The notes under the pieces were generated by a model. That model ran no database searches, was not told where the DNA came from, and saw nothing but the letters and a program-made list of their open reading frames with translations. This document shows, one piece after another, positions 26,285 through 35,730 of a DNA stretch of 64,000 nt (the stretch's first letter is position 1; each line of letters starts with the position of its first letter). This DNA comes from an uncultured Alphaproteobacteria bacterium (GTDB taxonomy: Bacteria; Pseudomonadota; Alphaproteobacteria; Rhizobiales; Beijerinckiaceae): assembly GCA_937988775.1 (NCBI GenBank), contig CALKHP010000020.1, forward strand, positions 1 through 64,000. The letters are read 5' to 3'. A program made the position numbers and the translations under genes.

Positions 26285-26307
26285 CTGGCCCGCTGCCAAC
26301 TCCGGAT

Positions 26308-27171
26308 TTACCTGGCAGCCGATTGCCGCAGCCTGTCATAGGCGGCGGCGAGCCGAGCGAAGCCCGCGACCGAAACCTCCTCGGGCCGGCCGGTTGGCGC
26401 CAGGTCGGCAGCGGCCAGCAGCTCCTCCACCGGCACGCCAAGCCCTTTCAGGCTCTGCCGCAGCATCTTGCGGCGCTGGCCGAAGGCGTGCGCCGTCACC
26501 GTCTCCAACGCTGCCAGGCTGGTCGCGGTGTCATCGGGGCGCGGGATCAGTTCGACGACGCTCGAGGTGACCTTGGGCTGCGGCGTGAAGGCCGCTGGCG
26601 GCAGGTCGAACAGGATGCGGGCTCTGGTGCGCCAGCCGCACATCACGCCGAGCCGGCCATAATCCTTCGGCCGCTCCGGCCCGGCGACGATGCGCTCGGC
26701 AACCTCGCGCTGGAACATCAGCGTCATCGAGGCGAGGGGACCCGGCCACGGCCTGGCCTTCAACCAGCCGATCAGCAACGGCGTGCCGATATTATAGGGA
26801 AGATTGGCCACGACGCGCAGCGGCCGGCCATCGGCGAAGGCGGTGATATCGGCCGCGAGCGCATCGCCCTCGACCACCGTGAGCCGGCCGGGGTAGCGGG
26901 CGGCGACGGCGGCGAGCGCCGCCACGCAACGGGAATCGCGCTCGATCGCCACGACATGCTCGGCGCCGGCCGCCAGCAGCGCGCGCGTCAGCCCGCCCGG
27001 TCCGGGGCCGATTTCGACGACCGTGTGCCCGGCAAGCGGGCCTGCGGCGCGGGCGATCTTGGCGGTGAGGTTGAGATCGAGCAGGAAATTCTGGCCAAGG
27101 GAACGGCGCGCGGCCAGTTCGAAGTCCCGGATGACATCCCTGAGCGGTGGCAGATCGTCGATCGCCGGCAT
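26308..27171 (-). CDS. rsmA: 16S rRNA dimethyladenosine transferase
   Basis: A 287-residue SAM-dependent enzyme dimethylating two adjacent adenines near the 3' end of 16S rRNA. SLGQNFLLD, V-V-E-I-G-P-G-P-G-G-L-T (SAM loop) and N-L-P-Y-N-I-G (catalytic) are intact. ATG 27171 shares one base with the surA stop; the 46 in-frame residues upstream lie inside surA and are not conserved. In most relatives pdxA lies between surA and rsmA; it is missing here. Confidence 0.96.
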   Translation of the reverse strand: MPAIDDLPPLRDVIRDFELAARRSLGQNFLLDLNLTAKIARAAGPLAGHTVVEIGPGPGGLTRALLAAGAEHVVAIERDSRCVAALAAVAARYPGRLTVVEGDALAADITAFADGRPLRVVANLPYNIGTPLLIGWLKARPWPGPLASMTLMFQREVAERIVAGPERPKDYGRLGVMCGWRTRARILFDLPPAAFTPQPKVTSSVVELIPRPDDTATSLAALETVTAHAFGQRRKMLRQSLKGLGVPVEELLAAADLAPTGRPEEVSVAGFARLAAAYDRLRQSAAR

Positions 27172-28103
27172 CAGAAGCGTTTGATCGTCGCCTTGGCCCG
27201 CAACTCCTTGAGGATGCTGTCCGCCAGGTTGCCGCTGCGCTTCTTGCTGAGGTCGGCCTCGACTTCCTTGCGGATGGCGCCCTCGTCGGTGCGTTCCTTG
27301 CGGTCGCAAACGGCGATCATCTCGATGCCCTGATCGCTGCTATAGGGCTGGGTGAGATGACCGACAGGCGTCTTGGCGAGCAGGTCGGCCATCGGCTTCG
27401 GCAAATCGGTCGAGCTCCGGTATACTGGCGGCTTCACCGCGACATCGCGCATCTGTCGCAGCATCTCGAGACCGGACTCGCAGCCGTTGAACCGTTTGCG
27501 CGCCGCCTCGGCATCGCGTCGACGCTGGCCGGCAAGGGCCGGGTTGGCGCGCGGCACCACGAAAATCACCTGGTTCAGGCCGTAATCATGCACGCGGGCC
27601 TCGCCCTTGGCGACGCGCGCCGCGATCTCGGCATTGATCGTTTCGTTGCTCGGCGAGAGCGAGCGGGCGCGGTACGGCACGAGAGCGCCCCACACCAGTT
27701 CCGCGGCGAGCTTGTCGCGCAGCGCGATCGGGTCGACGCCACGCTGGCGCAGGCCGTCCTCAAGCTGGTCCTTGGTCTGGTTGTTGTTGCGGGCGATGCG
27801 GGTCAACTCGGTGTCGATGTCGTTATCGGTGATCTTGTAGCCCATGCGGCGCCCCTCGAGCACCTTGAGCTTGTCGTCGATCACGGTGTCGAGCGCCTGC
27901 TTCTGGCTAAGGCGGGCGTTCGAGATCAACGCCTCGAGCTTGATGCGCTGGTTCACGTCGAACGAGGTGATGTTGGCCCCGTTGACGCGCGCGACGAGGC
28001 GCTGGGCGCTGGCCGGTGCGACGGAAACCGCCAGCAGCACGGCGGCGGCGGCGATCACATGCAGCTTGACCAGCGGGCGGAGGGTCTTGTTCAGATCGAT
28101 CAT
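27171..28103 (-). CDS. surA: SurA-type periplasmic chaperone / peptidyl-prolyl isomerase
   Basis: A 310-residue periplasmic protein with a signal peptide ending A-S-A-Q. The N-terminal chaperone domain (ARVNGANITSFDVNQRIKLE, then VIDDKLKVLEGRRMGYKITD) is well conserved. One parvulin-like region follows (YSSDQGIEMIAVCDRKE); it is weaker than in E. coli SurA, which has two. It escorts outer-membrane proteins, including LptD, whose gene precedes it by three bases. Confidence 0.9.
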   Translation of the reverse strand: MIDLNKTLRPLVKLHVIAAAAVLLAVSVAPASAQRLVARVNGANITSFDVNQRIKLEALISNARLSQKQALDTVIDDKLKVLEGRRMGYKITDNDIDTELTRIARNNNQTKDQLEDGLRQRGVDPIALRDKLAAELVWGALVPYRARSLSPSNETINAEIAARVAKGEARVHDYGLNQVIFVVPRANPALAGQRRRDAEAARKRFNGCESGLEMLRQMRDVAVKPPVYRSSTDLPKPMADLLAKTPVGHLTQPYSSDQGIEMIAVCDRKERTDEGAIRKEVEADLSKKRSGNLADSILKELRAKATIKRF

Positions 28104-28106
28104 GTG

Positions 28107-30713
28107 TCAGCGCACCGTTGGCGTATTGGGGTCGGTACTGGTCCGGTAGTTCAGCGTGCCGAGCCGGGTCAGTTGCAGCGAGAACATCACCGTGTTGTCG
28201 CGCGTCCGCTGGCCGGTCTGGAGATCGCTGTAGCTCGAGACATAGCTCACGGTGAAGGTCGTGCACTCATCCTTGTAGCCAATGCCCAGCGTCGTCGTGG
28301 CCAGGTTGAACAGGTCGGTGGAACGCTTGCCGCCATCGAGCCGGTTCCACTGGCGGTTGTAATCGCCACGGTCGAGATCGACCAGCACCGCGCCGGTGAA
28401 GAACCAGCCGCTCTGCAGCGCATAGGTCGAGCCGAGGCTCAGGCCCTCGCGGCGCTGGTCGTAGCCGATCAGCGGCTGCGGCAGGATGCGGGTGTAATTC
28501 GCCATGAAGCTAAGCGATTTCGAGAACGAATCCTCGGGGAAGGTAAAGGTCTTGCCGCTGGTCACGTCGATACGCTCGGGCGCCATGGTGACCGCGTTGA
28601 AGCGGGCATGCGCGGCGAGGTTGAAATTGTTGCCGGGCGAGAGCACGACGCGGCCGACATAATCCGAGCGGCTCTTGTCGAGCCCGGAATTGCTGCCGGT
28701 ATTGGCGAGATCCTCGCTGCCGGCATATTGCTGGAAGGAATTGCGGCCGGCGAGCTGGTAGGTCTGCCCGAACATCGCGTTGATGTAGCCGCCGCTGTCG
28801 AAACGGCCGGTATATTGCAGGCCGAGGCTGGCGCGGGTGCCGCCCTCGGTGCGGTCGAAGCCGGAGAACTTGTTGGTCGAGAACAGGTTAGTGTCGTCGA
28901 ACACCAGGCTCTGCGCATCCTCGTTCGGCAGCTTGCCGATGCGGGATTCGTTCGGGCTGGCCACGATCTGCGCGATCGGCTCGATGACATGGTTGCCCCA
29001 GCCGGAAGGCGCCGCCACCAGGAACGGGAAGCGGTAGTTCAGCCCGACGGTCGGCATCACCCGGCCAAGGAACTTGTCGCTGGTGTCGAGGAAGTTGCCC
29101 TGCTGGGCGTTGCTGTAATCGCCGACGACCCGGCCGCCATTGTTGACGTCCTTCCAGGCGCCGTCGACCCGTGCGCCAATGAACGGCGTCCACATCTGGC
29201 CGATATCGTCAATGAACTGCCGCCGCCACGTCACGTCCACGCTGGCGCGCGAGTAATTGCCGGCGAAGCCGCGCAGGATGCAGTTGCTGCGGCTGAACTG
29301 GGTCGTGCCGAGCGGTGCGACGCAGCCGTCGTAATTGGTCAAAAGCCGCGTCGGCGCGAACGGGTTGGCCGGGTTGATCTCGGCGAAATGCGCCTGGTCG
29401 CGGTGCAGGTTAGTGAAGTTGGCCGTGACCGACAATTCGCCACCAACGACCGGCGGCTGGAAGCGGCGGTTGTAATCGATGACCGGGCCGACGACGGGCA
29501 GGTTCTTCTGCCAGTCGAACACGGTGACGCCCTGGAAATAATAGCCCCGCATGTCGAACCACGACTTGGGCGCCTGGCCGTTCAGGTAGACGGTGGAGGT
29601 CGAATCCCGCCGGTCGATATAGCTCAGGTTGCTGCTATAGCTGCGCACCTTGTAATTGTGGAAGAAATAGCGGTCCGTCTGCATCGCGACGTCCCAGCCG
29701 AACGACCAGTATTTGTTGATGTAGAACTTGCCGGTCGTTTCCAGGCTGCCGCGGAACGTCTTGTTGCCGGCGCCGTCGGGCGGGGCGAGGAACGCGGTAC
29801 GGTCCATCTGATTGATGCCGGCGAATTTGAACGTGTACTGCCCGTTCTCGAGCCGGTGGCGCCATTCGGCCTGCGCCAGCACGCCCTGGCGCGTGTAGAG
29901 CGTCGGCATGAAGGTCACGTCGTAATTGGGCGCGATCGCCCAGAAATACTGGATGCGCGTGCCGAAACCGAGCCGCTTCGAATTGCTGAACACCGGCGCC
30001 AGGAAGCCGCTCCGGCGCGTCACGCTCGGATCGGGACCGGAGAACATCGGGATGTAGATGATCGGCAGGCCGAAGAATTCCAGATTGGCATTCTCGTAAT
30101 AGATCGTCTGCTCGGAATTCTTGTGGATAATGCGCGCGGCGCGCACCTGCCACAGCGGCGGCCGCTCGGGGTGCTCGGCGCAGGGTTTGCAGGCCGTGTA
30201 GATTCCGCGATTGAACACCGTCGTCTCGCCATCGGTGCGCTCGGCGCGCGGCGAGGAAAACCGCTCCTGGCTCTTGGTGACGACGCGCAGGCTGTCGATG
30301 AAGCCGTCCTTGAAATCATCGGTCAGTTCGAATCGGTCGCCATAGCTCACCGTGCCGTCCGACTCGGTCATCTTGGCGTTGCCCTGCGCGAAGACCCGGC
30401 GCGTATTGCGGTCGTAGGTCACGCGGTCGGCCTCGAGCTTGCGCCCGTCATAATACAGGATCACGTCACCGGTTGCGGCCACCGTGTTGTGATCGTTGTC
30501 ATAAACCATTTCACGCGCTTCGAGGGTCAAGCGCTTGCTGTCATTGCCTTTATTGGCGCGGTTGCTCACCATGTCGGACAGGGTCTGCGCCTGCGCCGTA
30601 TGGGGCGCCAGCACAGGCAGCCCGCCGGCGAAAGCCATCGCCGCGAGCATAAACACACGCGGCCCGAACAGGCCGCGCATAGACGCAACTGACAACCGGT
30701 TCACCGCCGGCAT
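28107..30713 (-). CDS. lptD: LPS-assembly protein LptD
   Basis: An 868-residue outer-membrane barrel that inserts LPS into the outer leaflet. A signal peptide ends A-Q-A-Q; the periplasmic OstA/LptA-like jellyroll covers about 60-180 (REMVYDNDHNTVAATGDVIL); the beta-barrel fills the rest. Cysteines that could form disulfides are C-K-P-C in the jellyroll and three further Cys in the barrel. The start is one base from the lptG stop; with lptF, lptG and surA it forms one operon. A long opposite-strand frame over it is a codon-usage shadow. Confidence 0.95.
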   Translation of the reverse strand: MPAVNRLSVASMRGLFGPRVFMLAAMAFAGGLPVLAPHTAQAQTLSDMVSNRANKGNDSKRLTLEAREMVYDNDHNTVAATGDVILYYDGRKLEADRVTYDRNTRRVFAQGNAKMTESDGTVSYGDRFELTDDFKDGFIDSLRVVTKSQERFSSPRAERTDGETTVFNRGIYTACKPCAEHPERPPLWQVRAARIIHKNSEQTIYYENANLEFFGLPIIYIPMFSGPDPSVTRRSGFLAPVFSNSKRLGFGTRIQYFWAIAPNYDVTFMPTLYTRQGVLAQAEWRHRLENGQYTFKFAGINQMDRTAFLAPPDGAGNKTFRGSLETTGKFYINKYWSFGWDVAMQTDRYFFHNYKVRSYSSNLSYIDRRDSTSTVYLNGQAPKSWFDMRGYYFQGVTVFDWQKNLPVVGPVIDYNRRFQPPVVGGELSVTANFTNLHRDQAHFAEINPANPFAPTRLLTNYDGCVAPLGTTQFSRSNCILRGFAGNYSRASVDVTWRRQFIDDIGQMWTPFIGARVDGAWKDVNNGGRVVGDYSNAQQGNFLDTSDKFLGRVMPTVGLNYRFPFLVAAPSGWGNHVIEPIAQIVASPNESRIGKLPNEDAQSLVFDDTNLFSTNKFSGFDRTEGGTRASLGLQYTGRFDSGGYINAMFGQTYQLAGRNSFQQYAGSEDLANTGSNSGLDKSRSDYVGRVVLSPGNNFNLAAHARFNAVTMAPERIDVTSGKTFTFPEDSFSKSLSFMANYTRILPQPLIGYDQRREGLSLGSTYALQSGWFFTGAVLVDLDRGDYNRQWNRLDGGKRSTDLFNLATTTLGIGYKDECTTFTVSYVSSYSDLQTGQRTRDNTVMFSLQLTRLGTLNYRTSTDPNTPTVR

Positions 30714-31799
30714 TCAGCCATCCTCCTGATACAACAACGCCAACACTCCCAGGAGACTACCGATGCAGGCAGGCGTCCAGGATGCGACAACGGCGCTGAT
30801 CACGCCGGCCGATCCCAAATCTTCCGCGACTTCTGTCGCTACGTAAAGCATGAACCCTGCCGTTACGCCGCCGAGAACCATACGTGCCACGCCACCAAAT
30901 CGGAAAAACCTTAACGAAACCGATGCGGCCACGAACACCATCGCGATCAGCAGCAGCGGCCTCGCCAGCAGACTCTGGTACTTCAGGCGATACCTTGTCG
31001 TCTCCAGCCCGGCAAGCTTCAAGCGTGTGACAAGTTCGGGCAGGTTCCAGAAAGACACAGTGTCGGCGGGCGCGACCGACGCCCGGACCTGGTCCGGCGT
31101 GAGGGGGGTGGCAAGCTGATAGGAGTCGTAATTGGCCGGCTGGCTGTCCGTGGTCAGCACCCGTGCCTTGCGAAAATCCCAGAAGCCCGGCTTCAACTCG
31201 GCGGTCGGCGCCTCGATCCGTTCCATGAACCGCCCGTCGGGATAGAACACGAACGCGGTCAGGCCGCTGAAGGAATCCTTGTCCAGCACCTTCTCGGCCC
31301 GGATGATGGCTTCGCCATCGACCGATTTCTGCCGCATCCAGGCGCCGTTCTCGCTCGAGCCGACGCCGTTGCGGCCGAAAAGCCGGCCCTCGATCACATC
31401 GGCCTTGCGCTTCATCGTGGACGCGACCGGGTTGTAGACGGTCACCGCGAACACGCCGAGCAAGCCGGCCACCAGCAGGCCGGGAAAAATGAACTGCCAC
31501 GCCGAGACGCCGGCTGCGCGCGTGACCACCAGTTCCAGCTTGCGGTTGAGATCGAGAAAGGTGGCAAGGCTGCCGAACAGGACCGCGAACGGGATGATCT
31601 GCTCGGTGACCACCGGAATGCGCAGCAGCGACAGCCCCGCGAGCAGCCAGGCCGAACTGCCCTGCATTTCGCTGGTGCGGCGCATCAGCTCGACGAAATC
31701 CAGCGTGTAGCCGAGGGTGAAGATCGTCGAGAACACGACCAGGATCGTGCGCAGGAAACGCTGCGCGAAATACAGTCCGAGCGTCCAGCCGATCGTCAT
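30714..31799 (-). CDS. lptG: LPS export permease LptG
   Basis: A 361-residue inner-membrane subunit of the LptB2FG ABC exporter. Three transmembrane helices at each end flank a periplasmic beta-jellyroll. The N-terminus (LGLYFAQRFLRTILVVFSTI) is typical, as is the R-x-x-E-M-Q-G-like cytoplasmic loop. It shares one base with the lptF stop. LptB is not encoded nearby. Confidence 0.93.
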   Translation of the reverse strand: MTIGWTLGLYFAQRFLRTILVVFSTIFTLGYTLDFVELMRRTSEMQGSSAWLLAGLSLLRIPVVTEQIIPFAVLFGSLATFLDLNRKLELVVTRAAGVSAWQFIFPGLLVAGLLGVFAVTVYNPVASTMKRKADVIEGRLFGRNGVGSSENGAWMRQKSVDGEAIIRAEKVLDKDSFSGLTAFVFYPDGRFMERIEAPTAELKPGFWDFRKARVLTTDSQPANYDSYQLATPLTPDQVRASVAPADTVSFWNLPELVTRLKLAGLETTRYRLKYQSLLARPLLLIAMVFVAASVSLRFFRFGGVARMVLGGVTAGFMLYVATEVAEDLGSAGVISAVVASWTPACIGSLLGVLALLYQEDG

Positions 31800-32968
31800 C
31801 AGGAGTTCCCGACCGCTTGTGCCGGCACTGCCCCGCCGCCGCTCCGGCGCAACAGGTGCCGGAAAGAGATGGCGCCCGCGCCGTTATTGGCGAGGAAAGC
31901 CAGCACCGCGCCAAGGATCGTCGCCAGCGGAATCGCATAATACAGCGGTACTGCCCAAGCGTGACGCGCCACCAGCGTGAAGCCAAGGAAGGAAACGATT
32001 CGGCTCGTGCCGATGGCGAGGTTGGCGATCCCGATGGCGACGCCACGGCCCTGCCGCGTGGTGCGTGGCGCGCCGAGCGCCGCGAAAGCGATCGCGAGCG
32101 CGGCGAACACCATCAGCGGGCTGGCGAGGCGCTGATGCAACTCGGCCCGGAACCGGCCGGGGATGGCCTTGTAGAGGCCGTTATTCTTGTCGGGGAAGAT
32201 CAGGGCCATTGTCGAGCGTTCGACCGGCTTCAGTTCGGTGACCCTGGCGTCATCGGCGGTGCCGCCCATCGTATCGAGATCGATGGCGTATTTGTCGAAG
32301 GCGACGATGGCATTGTCGGTCTGGTTGGGCGATTGCCGATGCACGCTGCCCTTTTCCAGGATCAGGTAGGACGTGTTGTCGATGTCGACGATCTGGCCGC
32401 GTTCGGCGATATAGGTGGCGATCTTGTTGGGGTCGCGCCGGTCCTGGATCAGGATGCCTTCCAGCGTATCGCCTTTCTTGTCGCGATAATGGAAGGTGAT
32501 GCCGGCATCGAGCGAAATGAACTGGCCGCTTTCGACAATGCGCGAGATCACGTCGGCGCGGACCCGGTTCAGCAGTTCGCGGCTCGCCAGCGCGCTTTTC
32601 GGCATGATCACCAGCGTCATCAGCGCCACCATCGCCGCCACCAGCACCGACAGCACCATGAAGGGCCGCAGCACCTGCCGTGGCCGCATGCCGGCAGCGT
32701 TCATCACGATCAGTTCGCTGTCGCCGTTGAGTTTATTCAGCGCGTAAAGCACCGCGATGAACAGCGCGAACGGCGAAATCTGCATCACCATGACCGGCAG
32801 GGTCTGGAGCGTCAGTTCAAAGAACACCCAGATCGTCTGGCCCTTGCTGGTGACGAGATTCAGGCGCCGCAATGCCTGCGTGACCCAGATCACGCCGGTC
32901 AGCGAGACAAGGCACAGCACAAACGCCGAAAAGGCCGTGCGGAAAATATAGCGCTGCAGCAAATTCAT
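31799..32968 (-). CDS. lptF: LPS export permease LptF
   Basis: A 389-residue partner of LptG with the same topology (M-N-L-L-Q-R-Y-I-F-R start, helices at about 13-35, 55-85 and 100-125, and three near the C-terminus). ATG 32968 is chosen; the 20 in-frame residues before it are not conserved. It heads the lptF-lptG-lptD-surA-rsmA operon and is divergent from pepA, with 188 bases between for both promoters. Confidence 0.93.
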   Translation of the reverse strand: MNLLQRYIFRTAFSAFVLCLVSLTGVIWVTQALRRLNLVTSKGQTIWVFFELTLQTLPVMVMQISPFALFIAVLYALNKLNGDSELIVMNAAGMRPRQVLRPFMVLSVLVAAMVALMTLVIMPKSALASRELLNRVRADVISRIVESGQFISLDAGITFHYRDKKGDTLEGILIQDRRDPNKIATYIAERGQIVDIDNTSYLILEKGSVHRQSPNQTDNAIVAFDKYAIDLDTMGGTADDARVTELKPVERSTMALIFPDKNNGLYKAIPGRFRAELHQRLASPLMVFAALAIAFAALGAPRTTRQGRGVAIGIANLAIGTSRIVSFLGFTLVARHAWAVPLYYAIPLATILGAVLAFLANNGAGAISFRHLLRRSGGGAVPAQAVGNS

Positions 32969-33156
32969 CGCCGAAGGCGTTATCGCCGAAGGCTGCGGGG
33001 GTCCAGCGAAATTGCCCGCCACGGCCATCGCGGCCGCCGGCAGGGTGCTTTAACGCTCACGGGAGCAATTCCAGCCAAGCCATTGACGTTCATGGAAACC
33101 CGCTTCACTGATTGCTGTCGTCCCGCCCGCAGTCACCAAGGAAAGAAGGCAGATCG

Positions 33157-34650
33157 ATGTCGCATTCGTTGAAAATCACCTTCGAGGGTTTCGGCGCGCC
33201 GTTGCGGGACACCGCACTCGTTTTCGCTGGCGAAGGCGCGGTCTTGTCGCCGGAAGCCTCGGCCGCTCTTGGCGAAACCGTTGCAGCGGTGGAGCGCGCC
33301 GCGAAAGGCGAGCGCTTCACGGGCAAGGCCCTGGCGAGCATCGTATTGCTGGCGCCGCCCGATACGGAGGCCGCTCGCGTCATCGTGATCGGCACGGGCG
33401 CGGCCGATGACGGGAAGCCGCTCGACCTGTCCATGCTCGGCGGCACCGCCATGGGCCTGATCGGCGATAAGCCCGCGACCGTGGTGTTTTCGCTCGACGG
33501 GCGCGACAGCGATGCCGAGAACGCCGCCGAATTCGCGCTCGGCCTGGCGCTGCGCAACTACCGGTTCCGCAAATACAAGACCAAGAAGGACAAGGATGAC
33601 GAGGCGCGCGGCAAGCCGGCCGGCGTCACCATCCTGGTCGATGATCCTGCCGCCGCGCGCAAGGCATTCAAGCGCCGTCAGGCCATCGCCGATGGCGTCA
33701 CCGTGGCGCGCGATCTCGTCAACGAGCCGCCGAACGTGCTCTATCCGGCGAGTTTCGCCGAGCGCGCGGAAAAGCTCGGCAAACTTGGCGTCGAGGTCGA
33801 GGTTCTGGAAGCCAAGGCGCTACGCAAGCTCGGTATGGGGGCTTTGCTTGGCGTCGCCCAGGGCTCGGTGCGCGAGCCGCGCGTCGTGGTGATGCGCTGG
33901 AACGGCGCCGCCAACGAGAAGGACGCGCCGCTCGCCTTCATTGGCAAGGGCGTGACCTTCGACACCGGCGGCATCTCGATCAAGTCGGCCGGCGGCATGG
34001 AGGACATGAAGGGCGATATGGCGGGCGCTGCCTGCGTCGTCGGGCTGCTGCACGCGCTCGCTGCCCGCAAGGCCAGGATCAACGCCGTCGGTGTCATCGG
34101 CCTGGTCGAGAACATGCCGGACGGCAACGCGCAGCGCCCCGGCGACATCGTCACCTCGCTGTCGGGCCAGACCATCGAGATCATCAACACCGATGCGGAA
34201 GGGCGTCTCGTGCTGGCCGACCTGCTCTGGTATGCGCAGCGCGAGTTCAAGCCGGTGTTCATAATCAACCTTGCCACCTTGACCGGCGCCATCATGGTGG
34301 CGCTCGGCACCGAGCATGCCGGCCTGTTCTCCAATGACGATGCGCTGTCGGAGCGCCTCGGCGAGGCCGGCAAGGCCACTGGCGAGAAGGTGTGGCGCAT
34401 GCCGCTGGCGCCGGAATACGACAAGCTGATGGATTCGAAATTCGCCGACGTGAAGAATGCCGGCGGCCGCCATGCCGGCTCGATCACCGCGGCGCAGTTC
34501 CTGCAACGCTTCGTCAACGACACGCCGTGGGCGCATCTCGACATTGCCGGCACCGGCATGGGCGCGCCCGCCAGCGCCATCAACCAGAGCTGGGGTTCGG
34601 GCTGGGGCGTCAGGCTGCTCGACAGGCTGGTCGCGGACAATTACGAATAA
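33157..34650 (+). CDS. pepA: Leucyl aminopeptidase
   Basis: A 497-residue M17 metalloaminopeptidase with two metal ions per subunit. The signature N-T-D-A-E-G-R-L is intact, with G-K-G-V-T-F-D-T-G-G and M-K-x-D-M-A-G-A-A ahead of it. GAAAGAAGG precedes ATG 33157. PepA acts in peptide turnover, and in some bacteria also binds DNA. holC follows after three bases. Confidence 0.96.
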   Translation: MSHSLKITFEGFGAPLRDTALVFAGEGAVLSPEASAALGETVAAVERAAKGERFTGKALASIVLLAPPDTEAARVIVIGTGAADDGKPLDLSMLGGTAMGLIGDKPATVVFSLDGRDSDAENAAEFALGLALRNYRFRKYKTKKDKDDEARGKPAGVTILVDDPAAARKAFKRRQAIADGVTVARDLVNEPPNVLYPASFAERAEKLGKLGVEVEVLEAKALRKLGMGALLGVAQGSVREPRVVVMRWNGAANEKDAPLAFIGKGVTFDTGGISIKSAGGMEDMKGDMAGAACVVGLLHALAARKARINAVGVIGLVENMPDGNAQRPGDIVTSLSGQTIEIINTDAEGRLVLADLLWYAQREFKPVFIINLATLTGAIMVALGTEHAGLFSNDDALSERLGEAGKATGEKVWRMPLAPEYDKLMDSKFADVKNAGGRHAGSITAAQFLQRFVNDTPWAHLDIAGTGMGAPASAINQSWGSGWGVRLLDRLVADNYE

Positions 34651-34653
34651 TCC

Positions 34654-35103
34654 ATGCCCGAGGTCCTGTTCTACCACCTGCAACGCCAGCCGCTCGAAAG
34701 CGTGCTGCCGCTGCTGCTGGAAAAGACGCTCGAGCGCGGCTGGAAGGCGGTGGTGCGCGTCGGCTCGCCCGAGCGCCTGGCGCAACTCGACGAAGCGCTC
34801 TGGACCTATCGCGAGGATAGTTTCCTGCCGCACGGCACCAGGGCCGATGGCGCGCCGGAGACGCAGCCGATCTACCTGACCCACGATGACGAGCGCCCGA
34901 ACGGCGCCGAATGCGCCTTCGTCACCGATGGCGCCTCCGTGCCGCTGGACGCCGATTGCGCCCGCATCGTGCTGCTGTTCGACGGCCGCGACGACGATGC
35001 CGTCGGCCGCGCGCGCGAGACCTGGAAGGCCGTGAAGGCGAGGGGCCTTGCCGCGACCTACTGGCAGCAGGACGAGGACGGGCGATGGCAGAAAAAGGCT
35101 TGA
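34654..35103 (+). CDS. holC: DNA polymerase III chi subunit
   Basis: A 149-residue clamp-loader accessory protein linking the replisome to single-strand binding protein. It has the typical V-L-F-Y-H-L start, LPLLLEKTLERGWKAVVR, L-D-E-A-L-W-T-Y-R-E-D-S-F-L-P-H and Y-W-Q-Q. pepA-holC is a widespread gene pair. No holD is nearby. Its end overlaps the next gene by 19 bases. Confidence 0.95.
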   Translation: MPEVLFYHLQRQPLESVLPLLLEKTLERGWKAVVRVGSPERLAQLDEALWTYREDSFLPHGTRADGAPETQPIYLTHDDERPNGAECAFVTDGASVPLDADCARIVLLFDGRDDDAVGRARETWKAVKARGLAATYWQQDEDGRWQKKA

Positions 35104-35534
35104 AGCCGCGCGGCACGCGCGCCCTGGCAGGCTGTGCGCTCGCAGCGTTGCTCGCCATGGCGAGCCCCGTGCTGGCTTACGATGCGCCGCCGATCCGGTT
35201 CGCGCCCGGAAAATCGCAGGCGACGGTAAGCGGTGGCGTGGTGCGCGGCGAGCGCAACGTCTACAAGTTCAAGGCGCGCGCCGGGCAACGGCTCTCGCTC
35301 GACATCACCTCGCTGGAAAACAATGCCGTGTTCACGCTCTATGGACCCGGCACGGCCTACCGCACGGACGCGGACGGCATGGTCGATGTCTCGGGCCAGG
35401 CGATTGCCGGCCAAGACACCGACATCATGACATGGGCCGGCAAGCTGCCGAAAACCGGCCAGTATCTGATCGTCGTCGGCGGCACGCGCGGCAATGCCGA
35501 TTACAAGCTGACGGTCTCGATCACCGGGCAATAG
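35085..35534 (+). CDS. Secreted beta-sandwich protein, unknown
   Basis: A 149-residue protein with a signal peptide (ALAGCALAALLAMASPVLAY). The mature part resembles a pre-peptidase C-terminal-like beta-sandwich: VYKFKARAGQRLSLDITS, N-A-V-F-T-L-Y-G-P, K-T-G-Q-Y-L-I-V-V-G and Y-K-L-T-V-S-I. No catalytic residues are visible. ATG 35085 lies inside holC, so the two may be coupled. Probably periplasmic; function unknown. Confidence 0.75.
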   Translation: MAEKGLKPRGTRALAGCALAALLAMASPVLAYDAPPIRFAPGKSQATVSGGVVRGERNVYKFKARAGQRLSLDITSLENNAVFTLYGPGTAYRTDADGMVDVSGQAIAGQDTDIMTWAGKLPKTGQYLIVVGGTRGNADYKLTVSITGQ

Positions 35535-35538
35535 CGAT

Positions 35539-35585
35539 TTTCCGATCGGGATGGCCGGGCTTGCCCCGCCGATCCCGATACGAAG
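35539..35585. repeat. Family-C palindromic repeat
   Basis: TTCCGATCGGGAT and ATCCCGATACGAAG flank a GC-rich inner palindrome (CCGGGCTTGCCCCG). Related copies are at 37451-37557 and 48704-48750. Confidence 0.7.
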
Positions 35586-35730
35586 GGCGCCGCGGCGGCG
35601 GCCGGGTTGCATGAACCGGTCAGGTGCTATTGATTGGTATCTCGGCTCTGGCAGGCGCCCAGTCCAAGACGGGCCCCCGAACCACACGAAACCCCACACC
35701 TGCCGCCAGCGGACTTCCGGACCAATCCAA

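Noticed and set aside
27147..30692. 1181-residue plus-strand ORF opposite surA and lptD
   Set aside because: It is a long antisense open frame produced by GC-rich third positions of lptD; the translated product has no domain or signal, while the minus-strand genes are clearly conserved.
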